From: Robiginitomaculum sp.
GTDB taxonomy: Bacteria; Pseudomonadota; Alphaproteobacteria; Caulobacterales; Maricaulaceae
Assembly (NCBI GenBank): GCA_002733805.1
Contig: NVXG01000031.1
Location: 41,462 to 105,461, forward strand
Reading direction: 5' to 3'
Length of the DNA stretch: 64,000 nt
This document shows, in pieces, positions 1 through 8,717 of this stretch (within the stretch, counting starts at the first letter, position 1; each line of letters starts with the position of its first letter). The position numbers and the translations under genes were made by a program. The notes under the pieces were generated by a model that saw nothing but the letters and a program-made list of their open reading frames with translations, did no database searches and was not told where the DNA came from.

Positions 1-743
1 AGCAGGTCTCCATTTAATCCCATGGCAGTAATGTAGGATTCCAAGGATGAAATCGCTTTGGCTACCGATGGATTATTGGATGTAACGGCGAGGTTTTTGA
101 GCCGGGCGATATTTTCCAGCAAATGGTGCAAGCTGTCTTTGCATTTTGGGTCAAATTCAGCCACCGATTCAACCAAAGACAAAACCACAGTACGAATGCC
201 TTCGTTGGCCAGTTTGGCTTCTTTGCTTGTTTCTTCGATCTCCATCGGGTCACAAGCTCTTCGAAGCTCACCTTTATACTTCGGGTCTTTTTTGCGTCGC
301 CGATCCGGGCCAACATAGCTGTCTGATCTGACAAAGCCCCGAGGGGCAGTTAAAATTGCATGTAGTCGCGCCAATACCTGTTTTGGAATAACCGGCTTGA
401 TGATCAATTCGGAAACGCCGCAATCTCTGGCACCATAGATGGTCTTTAAATCTGACTCACCGGTCAGCATGACAATGGGAACTTCCGGGTTGCGACTGTC
501 GGGATGCCTGCGGACCCACTTAGTCAATTCGAACCCGTTAACCGGCTCCATGTTCAGATCCGTAAAAATGATGTCAGGGTTAAGTGTTGCCAACATTTCA
601 ATTGCCTCGGCACCATTTTTGGCCGTGTGGGAATCATACGCCCCAAAACCGCGCAATAAATCGGCTAATACGCCACACAAAAAGTCCTGATCGTCGACAA
701 TCAGGAACGTACTTTGCCTAATTTTTTTTTCAAACTGACTCAA
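1..743 (-). CDS. Response regulator with GPDRRR linker (3' end cut by window edge)
   Basis: A receiver domain fills roughly residues 1-125: LIVDDQD carries the acidic pair, the phospho-acceptor Asp is in FTDLNM, Thr is in MLTGES and Lys in IIKPV. After it comes a charged linker with YVGPDRRRK, then a helical region ending at the window edge with SLESYITAMG. No DNA-binding output domain is visible. The gene is paralogous to its upstream neighbour at 843-1709, with the same linker and a similar helical tail. The start is a TTG at 743, because an in-frame TAA lies at 758-756 and no ATG intervenes; AAGAG lies about 8 bases before it. The C-terminus is missing from the window. The partner kinase is unknown. 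The call of a receiver protein is firm; its pathway is not. Confidence 0.82.
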   Translation of the reverse strand, partial: MSQFEKKIRQSTFLIVDDQDFLCGVLADLLRGFGAYDSHTAKNGAEAIEMLATLNPDIIFTDLNMEPVNGFELTKWVRRHPDSRNPEVPIVMLTGESDLKTIYGARDCGVSELIIKPVIPKQVLARLHAILTAPRGFVRSDSYVGPDRRRKKDPKYKGELRRACDPMEIEETSKEAKLANEGIRTVVLSLVESVAEFDPKCKDSLHHLLENIARLKNLAVTSNNPSVAKAISSLESYITAMGLNGDL

Positions 744-842
744 AACGAAATACTCTTATTCTGGCATGATTTATTTGTGGAAATCCCCAAGGTGAAGCTC
801 ATAAGGCATGGATATGAAATCTCGGTTAATTGCCTCAACATC

Positions 843-1709
843 TTATGCGGCTTGCGAATTTGAAACTTGATCGGCCACATGTTTTTTCAACTCATTCAGC
901 ATGGAAGAGGGATCGGTATTTCCCTGTTCAATCAGGTCTTTTAGCTGGTGAATTGCATCAATATGTTTAGCAATTACTTTGATCTCGAGTTTGCCAGACG
1001 CTCCCATGGCCTGCACATATCCAATTAGGGATTTGGCAATTTCCTCAAGGTGATTGTCTTCGTGTTCTGCTGCGTCCTCCCACAAAGTCTGCGAGGCACG
1101 ATAAAGGGTCATGACAGCACCACGATCGTTGACGTTCATCTCTTTCAATAGGGATTGAATTTGATCAGCCTGGGCCAGAAAGGCCGCATCAATAGACGTT
1201 GCAACATTTTCTGATGCGTCTTTTAGTCGGCGCTTTGATCCTTTGTAATTGCCATTTTGGCGACGGCGGCGATCCGGCCCAATAAAGCTGTGGCTGCTGA
1301 CAAAGTCTCTCTTGGCCATAAATAATAGTTTCACCCTCGAGATAACCGCTTTGGGGACAACGGGTTTGACGATGATCTCGTCAATGCCGCAATCTCGGGC
1401 TTCAAGAATTTTTTCATGGGCAGTATCGCCGGTCACGATGACAATCGGCAATTCCAAGTTGGGACTGTTGTTGCCGGTCCGGATCCAGTTGGCTAGCTTT
1501 ACGCCAGTGCCGCCTTTTAAGTTCCAATCCATGATGATCGCATCGGGCAGCCAAGTTCTGATCTGGGTCACAGCTTCAGTACAGGAGCCTGCCGTATGAA
1601 TTTTGGTGATCCCGATATTGCGTAAGATATCAACGATAATTGAGCGCAAAAATGGCTGAGTTTCTGCCACAAGTATAGTTTTGGCTGATAGCGTCGTAAT
1701 CCCGGTCAT
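843..1709 (-). CDS. Response regulator paralogue with degenerate acidic pocket
   Basis: A 288-residue protein with a receiver domain (about 10-130), the linker FIGPDRRRRQ and a roughly 110-residue helical tail. The phospho-acceptor Asp (IIMDWNL), Thr (IVTGDT) and Lys (IVKPV) are present. The usual acidic pair after the first strand reads ILVAETQ, so one acidic residue is kept as Glu and the second is Thr. Canonical magnesium-dependent phosphorylation may therefore be altered. It lies 99 bases upstream of the similar gene at 1-743 in the same orientation, which suggests a tandem duplication. The helical tail could be a dimerization, scaffold or Hpt-like module; I do not recognise it. The gene diverges from the maoC-like gene. 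Confidence 0.82.
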   Translation of the reverse strand: MTGITTLSAKTILVAETQPFLRSIIVDILRNIGITKIHTAGSCTEAVTQIRTWLPDAIIMDWNLKGGTGVKLANWIRTGNNSPNLELPIVIVTGDTAHEKILEARDCGIDEIIVKPVVPKAVISRVKLLFMAKRDFVSSHSFIGPDRRRRQNGNYKGSKRRLKDASENVATSIDAAFLAQADQIQSLLKEMNVNDRGAVMTLYRASQTLWEDAAEHEDNHLEEIAKSLIGYVQAMGASGKLEIKVIAKHIDAIHQLKDLIEQGNTDPSSMLNELKKHVADQVSNSQAA

Positions 1710-1911
1710 GCTTTCCCCACCAGTTTCACCGATCTGTTGGGGGTAAACTAGTTCAGATCTATAAATTTTTTCTTGATGGAATGTCGTTTTTTGGAGAAAC
1801 TTTGTATCAGATGAAATTCATTGCAGCTTCGTGGTTGCAAGTGTCTGAATTTCCGGCGAAAATATAAGCCAGCCGGAATAAAACCGGCACCACATGGATA
1901 CGCCTTCACTG

Positions 1912-2346
1912 ATGACAAAAAAAGTTGAACACGGATTTTATATTGAAGATCTGGAAATTGGTATGATGCGCGAGGTTTCGCACACCGTATCAGAGCAGGA
2001 CGTGGCAGACTTCGCCCGCATTTCAGGGGATTACAATCCGCTGCATATGGATGAGGAATATGCCAAAACCACGCCGTTTGGTGGGCGGATTGCTCATGGC
2101 GCGTTAACGGCATCCTATATCTCTGCCATCCTGGGCAATGATTTACCTGGGCCGGGCGCAGTCTTTACGACCCTTGAGTTGAAATTCCGGGCACCAGTAC
2201 GGATCGGGGATACGGTATTGGCGCGGGCTACGGTTGAGGACATAAATGTGCGCCGTCGCCAGGTGACGCTTGATGTGCGATGTCTGGTTGGTGAGACGGT
2301 GATCGCCAAAGGAAAAGCCGGCGTGATGGTGGATGCCCGTCCGTAA
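1912..2346 (+). CDS. MaoC-like (R)-specific enoyl-CoA hydratase
   Basis: A 144-residue single hotdog-fold protein. The hydratase-2 motif is clear: YNPLHMDEEYA followed by FGGRIAHGAL supplies the catalytic Asp/His pair seen in PhaJ and FabZ-like (R)-hydratases. The family hydrates trans-2-enoyl-CoA to (R)-3-hydroxyacyl-CoA in fatty-acid degradation or PHA supply; the substrate here cannot be told. An in-frame ATG at 1894 would add six residues. I prefer 1912 because homologues start close to the first strand (GFYIEDLEIG). A five-base inverted repeat (GCCGG/CCGGC, 1872-1888) lies just upstream. ribF follows closely, so the two are probably cotranscribed. Confidence 0.85.
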   Translation: MTKKVEHGFYIEDLEIGMMREVSHTVSEQDVADFARISGDYNPLHMDEEYAKTTPFGGRIAHGALTASYISAILGNDLPGPGAVFTTLELKFRAPVRIGDTVLARATVEDINVRRRQVTLDVRCLVGETVIAKGKAGVMVDARP

Positions 2347-2370
2347 ATGATTTGGCCAAGAGTAAAATCA

Positions 2371-3327
2371 ATGCAAATTCTGGATCAATATAAAAAACTG
2401 GGCGCTAATCAGCGCGGGGCTGCCATTGCGCTGGGTAATTTTGATGGCGTACACAAGGGGCATCGAGAGGTGATTGCTTCGGCGGCTCGGGCGGCCAATC
2501 AATTGTCGTGTCCGTTGGGTGTTGCGGTGTTTCATCCGCACCCGAAGCAGTTTTTCATGCCCTCCGCTCCGCCATCCCGATTGCAAAGCGATGCGGCGCG
2601 AGCTGAATCTCTGCAAGGCCTGGGCGCGCAATTGCTCTACATGCTGCCGTTTGATCGGGCGATGAGTTTGATGACGGACCGTGAATTTGCCCGTGATGTG
2701 TTGCGTGATGGATTGGGTATTCTTCATGTTAGTGTTGGTGAAAACTATCATTTTGGTAAAGATCGCATGGGTACAATCAACTCTTTACGCGCACTGGGTG
2801 AAGAGTTCGGGTTTGGGGTCGATGCGGTAAAACTGGCCGGCGCTGAAAACAGGTTTTCCTCCACCCGAATTCGTGAAGCCTTGCAGGACGGAAATTGCGA
2901 TGCGGCCAGCGCCATTTTAGGCCGGCTGTGGACACTCGAAGGCCGGGTTGAGTTTGGCCAGCAGCGCGGACGAACCATTGGCGTACCAACTGCCAATTTG
3001 TCGCTTGCTGATTATATACGGCCCAGGTTCGGTGTTTACGCCGCATTTGCACAGATCGAAGGCGAGGGGCCGCTCTTGCCCGGCGTGGTCAATATCGGTG
3101 TGCGGCCGACTATGGAAGGCAAGGACGAGCGGCTGGAAATCCACCTGTTTGATTTTACCGGGGATTTGTATGGGCGGGTGCTCAAAGTTTCTTTGCTTGA
3201 ATTTATTCGAGACGAGAAAAAGTTTGATGGGCTTGCTGCCCTGCAAACCCAAATCGGGCTGGATATAGATACTGCCATTGCCGCCACAACCCGCTATTTG
3301 CAGGTGGACCGAGCCGGTTCGACCTGA
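2371..3327 (+). CDS. ribF: Bifunctional riboflavin kinase / FMN adenylyltransferase
   Basis: Makes FMN and then FAD from riboflavin in the cytoplasm. The N-terminal nucleotidyltransferase half has GNFDGVHKGH (HxGH-type motif) and the C-terminal flavokinase half has GRTIGVPTANL and GVYAAF. The length of 318 residues is usual for RibF. The open frame begins at 2347, directly after the maoC-like stop. The ATG at 2371 (MQILDQ) gives the usual family N-terminus and has AAGAG about 11 bases upstream, so I chose it. ileS follows after 133 bases. The order ribF-ileS-lspA is common in proteobacteria. Confidence 0.95.
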   Translation: MQILDQYKKLGANQRGAAIALGNFDGVHKGHREVIASAARAANQLSCPLGVAVFHPHPKQFFMPSAPPSRLQSDAARAESLQGLGAQLLYMLPFDRAMSLMTDREFARDVLRDGLGILHVSVGENYHFGKDRMGTINSLRALGEEFGFGVDAVKLAGAENRFSSTRIREALQDGNCDAASAILGRLWTLEGRVEFGQQRGRTIGVPTANLSLADYIRPRFGVYAAFAQIEGEGPLLPGVVNIGVRPTMEGKDERLEIHLFDFTGDLYGRVLKVSLLEFIRDEKKFDGLAALQTQIGLDIDTAIAATTRYLQVDRAGST

Positions 3328-3460
3328 TAGGCAGTTTGCATGTTTGGGGTTCAAAAAAATTCAGGGGTTCGAATTATCATCCCGGCTTGATCAACTCGAT
3401 CAGGACCGGACCAATCCCGTACCTCGATACCTTTTTTCCTGCAAGATTAGACTGGTTCCC

Positions 3461-6400
3461 ATGAACAACAAAACCAACGCTCCAACCGGCGGGCGCGATT
3501 ATCGCGAAACGCTCGTTTTGCCCAAAACAGATTTTCCAATGCGGGCCGGACTGCCCAAACGCGAACCCGAATGGATCGCCCGTTGGCAGAAACTAGATAT
3601 CTATGGGGAAATCCGCAAAAATTCTAAAGGCAGAGAGAAATTTTCCTATCATGATGGCCCTCCTTACGCGAACGGCCACGTGCATTTGGGTACTGCGTTG
3701 AACAAGATTTTGAAGGACTTTGTGGTCCGCTCGCACCAAATGATGGGGTATGATGCCTCATTCGTTCCGGGGTGGGATTGCCACGGTCTGCCGATTGAAT
3801 GGAAAGTCGAAGAGGGCTATCGCAACAAGGGCAAAGCTAAAGACGATGTTCCCATTGATGAATTTCGGGCTGAATGTCGTTCTTACGCCGGGCACTGGTT
3901 GGATATTCAACGAGAAGAATTCAAGCGGTTGGGCGTGTTTGCCGATTGGGATAACCCGTACACCACCATGGCCTATTCTTCCGAGGCGCGTATTGCGTCC
4001 GAGTTTTTGAAATTTGCTGAAGCTGGCAAGCTGTATCGCGGTTCAAAACCGGTGATGTGGTCGCCGGTCGAGCAAACCGCCTTGGCCGAGGCCGAAGTGG
4101 AATATGCTGATCATGTCAGCACGACAATTTGGGTCAAATTTAAAGTTATAGAACACGATATTACGAATCTTGTGAGAATCGCTGCTGGTTTAGCTCAAAA
4201 TAATAATACGGATTTTGATGAAAGGGCTTTCAGAGAGACACACGATTTGAAGGGCGCGAATGTAGTTATTTGGACAACTACTCCTTGGACTATTCCTGCA
4301 AACCGGGCGATTGCTTACAACCCAAATATTGCTGAGCAGGTTATTGGCGAACCCGCTAGTTTTGTTGGCGGAGAACCGATTCCGGAGAGTCATTCCGAGT
4401 TCGGGTATGGTGTTTATGAAGTTGAAAAACTTGAACAATCCGAATTTGAACCTTGGGCCAAGGTTGGCGAGAGATATATAGTCGCTAATTCGCTTGCAGA
4501 ATCTGTAAAACAGGCCGGTAAAATCTCAAGATGGAAATATGTATGCAATGCGAAAAAATTGGATACCGTGGTTTGTGCGCATCCATTTGCCGAACTTGAC
4601 CCGTATTATAAATTTGAAACGACGTATGAAGGTATAACATATTCGGGTGTGCATCTTTTCCCCGCTGCGCACGTCACAGATGAGTCTGGTACTGGTTTTG
4701 TTCATACAGCTCCAGGGCATGGTGCAGATGATTACGACGTTTGGTTAGATCAGCCTGTATTTCAGAGGCAGATTCCTAAAATTCCAGAAACCGTCGGGCC
4801 AGACGGGGTTTATTACGACCATGTGCCGCTGTTTGCTGGGCTAAATGTGATCCGCACCACGGGTAAGAAAACCGGGCAGGACGGCAAAGCCAATGCGGAG
4901 GTTCTGGCCAAATTGACCGAAACCGGGGCGCTGTTGGCGCGCGGTCGCATCACTCATTCCTATCCGCATTCATGGCGCTCCAAAGCACCGGTGATCTATC
5001 GCAATACGCCGCAATGGTTCATCCCGATGGAAGATGACAAGGGGGCGGAAGGCTTGCGGGCCAAAGCGCTGGCCGCCTTAGGCGACACTGAATTTTTCCC
5101 ACCACGCGGGGCAAACCGCATCGGTGCTATGGTGGCGGATCGACCAGATTGGCTGATTTCGCGCCAACGCGCTTGGGGTGTGCCGTTGACCTTGTTCGTG
5201 CGCGAAGGTACGGGCGAGTATTTGCAAAATGCGCAAGTAAATGCCCGAATTATTGCGGCGATTGAAGCGGAAGGTGCCGATGCGTGGGTGGCTGAAAACG
5301 CGAAGGAACGGTTTTTGAAGGGGCTGGTCGAAGACTGGGAAGGTTACGAGAAAATCACCGATATTTTGGACGTGTGGTTTGATAGTGGTTGCTCTCATGC
5401 CTTCACCTTGGAGGATCGTGAAGATCAACAATGGCCGGCCGATGTCTATCTGGAAGGCTCAGACCAGCACCGGGGTTGGTTCCAAAGTTCCTTGCTGGAA
5501 AGCTGTGGAACGCGCGGTCGTGCGCCCTATAACAAAGTGGTCACCCATGGTTTTATCATGGCAGAAGACGGCCGCAAAATGTCCAAATCGCTGGGCAATA
5601 CCATGGCGCCAGATGATGTGGCGCGCCAATATGGTATCGAGATTTTGCGGTTGTGGACCGCATCATCTGACTATCAGGAAGATTTGCGGATTGGCGACGA
5701 AATCCTGAAAACCTCGGCAGATAGTTACCGCAAGATCAGAAATACCCTGCGTTACCTTTTAGGTGCGCTGACCGGATATGAAGCCAGCGAAGAGCTGGAC
5801 GTGGCCAGCTTACCAAGTCTGGAGCGCTTGATCCTGCACCGCTTGGTGGAGCTGGATGAGCAAGTAAAAACCGGATACCGCAATTTTGATTATAAAGGCG
5901 TATTCGGAGCCATTTTCACGTTTTGCAATGCCGATCTTTCGCAACTGTTTTTCGACATCCGAAAAGACTCGCTGTATTGTGATCCACTGGATAAACCGCG
6001 TCGAAAAGCTGCGCTTTATGTGATGGATAAGGTCTTTCATTCGGTCGTGCGTTGGCTGGCGCCGATCCTGCCATTTACTACCGAAGAAACTTGGCTCAAC
6101 CGGTTTCCATCAGAAACAGATTCAGTGCATTTGCATGATTTTGCCAAGGTGGATGCGAATTGGAATGATCTGGAATTGGCCGGACATTGGGCGGCCATTC
6201 GAAAAGTACGTAAAGTAGTGCTGGGCGCTCTGGAAGTAGAGCGACGTGAAAAACGAATGGGATCATCCCTGCAAGGTGCGCCAATTGTATCACTGGAAAA
6301 TTCTGATGATCTGGCCTCGATTGCAAAAATGGCGGAAGGCGATGTGGAACAGTTCTTTGGTGATGTTTGCATCACCAGTGGTATGACTTTGCGGTCCGGC

Positions 6401-6589
6401 CCCGGAAATGCAGATGAGTTTTCGCTGGATGATGTGCCGGGCGTATCTGTTGCTTCGGTCACGGCAGAGGGCGTTAAATGCGCCCGCTCATGGAAGTATT
6501 TTGATCCCAAAACTGCTGATCCAGCCTTCCCGGATATTACGCCTCGTGATGCCCTCGCCGTCGCGCAATGGGATGCAGCCAATGGATAA
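3461..6589 (+). CDS. ileS: Isoleucyl-tRNA synthetase
   Basis: Charges tRNA-Ile and edits Val-tRNA-Ile. The 1042-residue protein has the HIGH-type motif HVHLG (about 73-77), KMSKS (706-710), and editing (CP1) landmarks VVIWTTTPWT (about 268-277) and HTAPGHGADD. The ATG at 3461 is chosen over a longer frame from 3278 that would overlap ribF. Bases about 4130-4790 (residues about 224-443, most of CP1) look different from the rest: arginine is mostly AGA/AGG and third positions are A/T-rich, while flanks mainly use CGN. The segment also appears to carry extra residues before the Thr-rich motif. Near the C-terminus KCARSW keeps only one cysteine of the zinc-binding set found in many bacterial IleS, and the last cysteine pair is absent. 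The stop overlaps lspA by 8 bases. Confidence 0.97.
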   Translation: MNNKTNAPTGGRDYRETLVLPKTDFPMRAGLPKREPEWIARWQKLDIYGEIRKNSKGREKFSYHDGPPYANGHVHLGTALNKILKDFVVRSHQMMGYDASFVPGWDCHGLPIEWKVEEGYRNKGKAKDDVPIDEFRAECRSYAGHWLDIQREEFKRLGVFADWDNPYTTMAYSSEARIASEFLKFAEAGKLYRGSKPVMWSPVEQTALAEAEVEYADHVSTTIWVKFKVIEHDITNLVRIAAGLAQNNNTDFDERAFRETHDLKGANVVIWTTTPWTIPANRAIAYNPNIAEQVIGEPASFVGGEPIPESHSEFGYGVYEVEKLEQSEFEPWAKVGERYIVANSLAESVKQAGKISRWKYVCNAKKLDTVVCAHPFAELDPYYKFETTYEGITYSGVHLFPAAHVTDESGTGFVHTAPGHGADDYDVWLDQPVFQRQIPKIPETVGPDGVYYDHVPLFAGLNVIRTTGKKTGQDGKANAEVLAKLTETGALLARGRITHSYPHSWRSKAPVIYRNTPQWFIPMEDDKGAEGLRAKALAALGDTEFFPPRGANRIGAMVADRPDWLISRQRAWGVPLTLFVREGTGEYLQNAQVNARIIAAIEAEGADAWVAENAKERFLKGLVEDWEGYEKITDILDVWFDSGCSHAFTLEDREDQQWPADVYLEGSDQHRGWFQSSLLESCGTRGRAPYNKVVTHGFIMAEDGRKMSKSLGNTMAPDDVARQYGIEILRLWTASSDYQEDLRIGDEILKTSADSYRKIRNTLRYLLGALTGYEASEELDVASLPSLERLILHRLVELDEQVKTGYRNFDYKGVFGAIFTFCNADLSQLFFDIRKDSLYCDPLDKPRRKAALYVMDKVFHSVVRWLAPILPFTTEETWLNRFPSETDSVHLHDFAKVDANWNDLELAGHWAAIRKVRKVVLGALEVERREKRMGSSLQGAPIVSLENSDDLASIAKMAEGDVEQFFGDVCITSGMTLRSGPGNADEFSLDDVPGVSVASVTAEGVKCARSWKYFDPKTADPAFPDITPRDALAVAQWDAANG

Positions 6590-7079
6590 TTCTAATCGGT
6601 ATGGCCTGATCGGGTTTTCCTTGGCGGCTCTGGTTGTATTACTGGATCAGGCATCCAAGATCTGGATTTTGAGCGGGTTGAAGCTGCATAATCTTCCGGG
6701 TGGACATCTGGAATTGTCGCCAATTATGGATTTCACTTTCGTGTGGAATCGCGGTGTCAGCTTTGGTTTGTTTCAAGCTGATTCAGATCTGGGCCGCATT
6801 GTATTGTCCGGATTTGCGCTGGGAATTGTGGTGCTGATGACGGTATGGCTGGCGCGAGCCGATAACAAAACACTGGCTGCGGCATTGGGCCTGATCATTG
6901 GCGGCGCGCTCGGTAATTTGATTGACCGTATCCGGTTTGGCAAAGTGATCGATTTTATCAATTTCAGTGATATACATTTTATCTGGGTGTTTAATATCGC
7001 CGATGCAGCAATCAATATCGGAGTTTTTCTGATCTTGCTTGAAGCATTTTTTCTTGAGCCACGGCGAAAACGTGTATGA
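6582..7079 (+). CDS. lspA: Lipoprotein signal peptidase (signal peptidase II)
   Basis: An inner-membrane aspartyl protease that removes signal peptides from diacylglyceryl-modified prolipoproteins. The 165-residue protein has four hydrophobic spans and the family motifs DQASK, NRGVSFGLF, GNLIDRIRFGKVIDF and FNIADAAINIG; the two catalytic Asp are those of NLID and NIAD. The ATG at 6582 lies inside the last codons of ileS (8-base overlap), implying translational coupling. The next gene is itself a predicted lipoprotein. Confidence 0.95.
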   Translation: MDNSNRYGLIGFSLAALVVLLDQASKIWILSGLKLHNLPGGHLELSPIMDFTFVWNRGVSFGLFQADSDLGRIVLSGFALGIVVLMTVWLARADNKTLAAALGLIIGGALGNLIDRIRFGKVIDFINFSDIHFIWVFNIADAAINIGVFLILLEAFFLEPRRKRV

Positions 7080-7143
7080 TGGTGCTGGGCGCAGGGCGAG
7101 CGCCGGGTATGCATCCCGGTCCAACCGCAGGAGTAAATTCCCG

Positions 7144-7683
7144 ATGAAACAATTTTCCCGATCCATCATGTTTGTGGTGGTTGTAAGCTTGGCCGCCAGT
7201 GCCTGTAGCTCTAACCGTTCGGGCCGGGGAAATGGACCCGATGAATTTCGGGTGCTGACCAAGGCACCTTTGTCCATTCCGCCTGAGTATAACCTGATCC
7301 CGCCACGACCCGGCGACCCACGCCCGCAAGATTTGCAAGCCTCGCAAGCGGCCCGTATTGCTTTGTTGGGTGGCGATGGTAGCGCCGCTGCATCCGTGGG
7401 TGAGCAGGTTTTGGTGGCGGCGGCCAAGGGTGATTTAACCAGCAGTTCAATCCGGGCGAAATTGGATTCAGAAACCAATCGACAGGTGAACAAGCCGTTG
7501 GGTTTTGCCAACCGGATTTTGTTCTGGCGCGATGGGGATACCTATATTGAAGATGGAACCATGTTAGATGCTGATGCCGAAGCTGAACGCTTGCGCCGCA
7601 AGAATGTTGGTTTGAACGCAACAGGTGGCAACGATGTGGTCATTCGTAAAGACGGCAACCGGATTAAATTACCAGGGCTCTAG
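7144..7683 (+). CDS. DUF3035-type outer-membrane lipoprotein (BamF-like)
   Basis: A 179-residue predicted lipoprotein: Lys/Arg-rich start, hydrophobic core FVVVVSLAASA, lipid-attachment Cys at 21. The mature part begins with a disordered stretch and contains PLSIPPEYNLIPPRPGDPR, typical of the DUF3035 family, whose Caulobacter member (BamF) belongs to the beta-barrel assembly complex. The ATG at 7144 is preceded by GGAG at a good distance; the longer frame from 7039 runs into lspA. It is cotranscribed with lspA and convergent with flgL. Family assignment is from memory of this motif and synteny. Confidence 0.8.
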   Translation: MKQFSRSIMFVVVVSLAASACSSNRSGRGNGPDEFRVLTKAPLSIPPEYNLIPPRPGDPRPQDLQASQAARIALLGGDGSAAASVGEQVLVAAAKGDLTSSSIRAKLDSETNRQVNKPLGFANRILFWRDGDTYIEDGTMLDADAEAERLRRKNVGLNATGGNDVVIRKDGNRIKLPGL

Positions 7684-7780
7684 TCCAAATATTTCCACGT
7701 TTGTTCGCAACTCTGCTTGCCATTAGTATTCTGCGACCTTGGCAGCTTAGCCTACGGTCCTAGCAATAGCAGACCGGTTT

Positions 7781-8707
7781 CTAACGTATGAAGTTGAGTA
7801 GGCTTACATTGCTTAAAATATTGAACGTGCGGGCCGATGCTTCAACCGCAGTCTGGGCTTGTTGTAACCGGCTGGCTGCTTCGGCCAAGTCCGCATCTTC
7901 AAGGTCACCGACAACGCCGGTTAGCAATATCTGACGATCCTCTTCGCGGGCCTGTGTGGTTTCAAGTTGTTTCTGTAACAAACCATTTTTACCCTGCACT
8001 TGATTGAGTGCATCCAGTACCGGAGCAATCGCCGCAAGTTGCGTCTCGATAAAAGCCCGCTGTGTGGCATCAATGGTATCCGTAAACGGCCCACCAGCGC
8101 CGTCGTTGAAATCCTTGATGGCTTTAATGATGGTCATGATATCGGTAGCCACATCATCGGCCAGAAACCCGGTTTCCACTGTTAAACCATCGTCAATCCG
8201 GCTGACCGGTTTGACCGAAGAGTTTTGGAACAAGTCACTGACTGCCGCTGCCGATCCTACATCATCCAGTGTTTGGGCAGTAAAGGGTTCTGCATCGACC
8301 TTGGTCCCGCCAAATATCGACCTGCCATTAAACTTTTGGTTTAAGGCACCGGTTATCTGGCCAAAAGCCGAATCCAGTTCCTGCATCAAGTTCAAGCCAT
8401 CATCCAGCCCGATACTACCGATCAGGCTTTGGCGGATTTGATCGGCGGCACTGGATATTTGTCCCAGTGCTGCATCTTGTATGCTTAATCTGGGTTCCAG
8501 CTCCTTGATCCGCTCTACGGCGCTTATCGACCGGCTAATGACAGCCCGTGCTGCATTGATGGTTCCCAATTCCTTGACCAAACCTTTTAGGTCAGTGGCT
8601 TTTTTGCCAGATGCAACCTGGCTTTGTGCCTCCACCAAGTCGGTTTGGTTACGCAGTAAATGGTTGAGCGCAGAAAGATTGGCTTGGGTGGTGGAAATAC
8701 GGGTCAT
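7781..8707 (-). CDS. flgL: Hook-filament junction protein FlgL (HAP3)
   Basis: An axial flagellar protein that joins the hook-adjacent FlgK ring to the filament. The 308-residue protein has flagellin-like ends: an N-terminal helical region (MTRISTTQANLSALNHLL, then ASGKKATDLKG) and a C-terminal heptad-rich helix containing LADAD-type residues (DLEDADLAEAASRLQQAQ), with a short variable middle. It lies 10 bases downstream of flgK on the same strand, the conserved order. It could be mistaken for a flagellin, but the flgK neighbour and sequence favour FlgL. No filament flagellin gene is in this window. Confidence 0.92.
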   Translation of the reverse strand: MTRISTTQANLSALNHLLRNQTDLVEAQSQVASGKKATDLKGLVKELGTINAARAVISRSISAVERIKELEPRLSIQDAALGQISSAADQIRQSLIGSIGLDDGLNLMQELDSAFGQITGALNQKFNGRSIFGGTKVDAEPFTAQTLDDVGSAAAVSDLFQNSSVKPVSRIDDGLTVETGFLADDVATDIMTIIKAIKDFNDGAGGPFTDTIDATQRAFIETQLAAIAPVLDALNQVQGKNGLLQKQLETTQAREEDRQILLTGVVGDLEDADLAEAASRLQQAQTAVEASARTFNILSNVSLLNFIR

Positions 8708-8717
8708 CTATCTTGGC

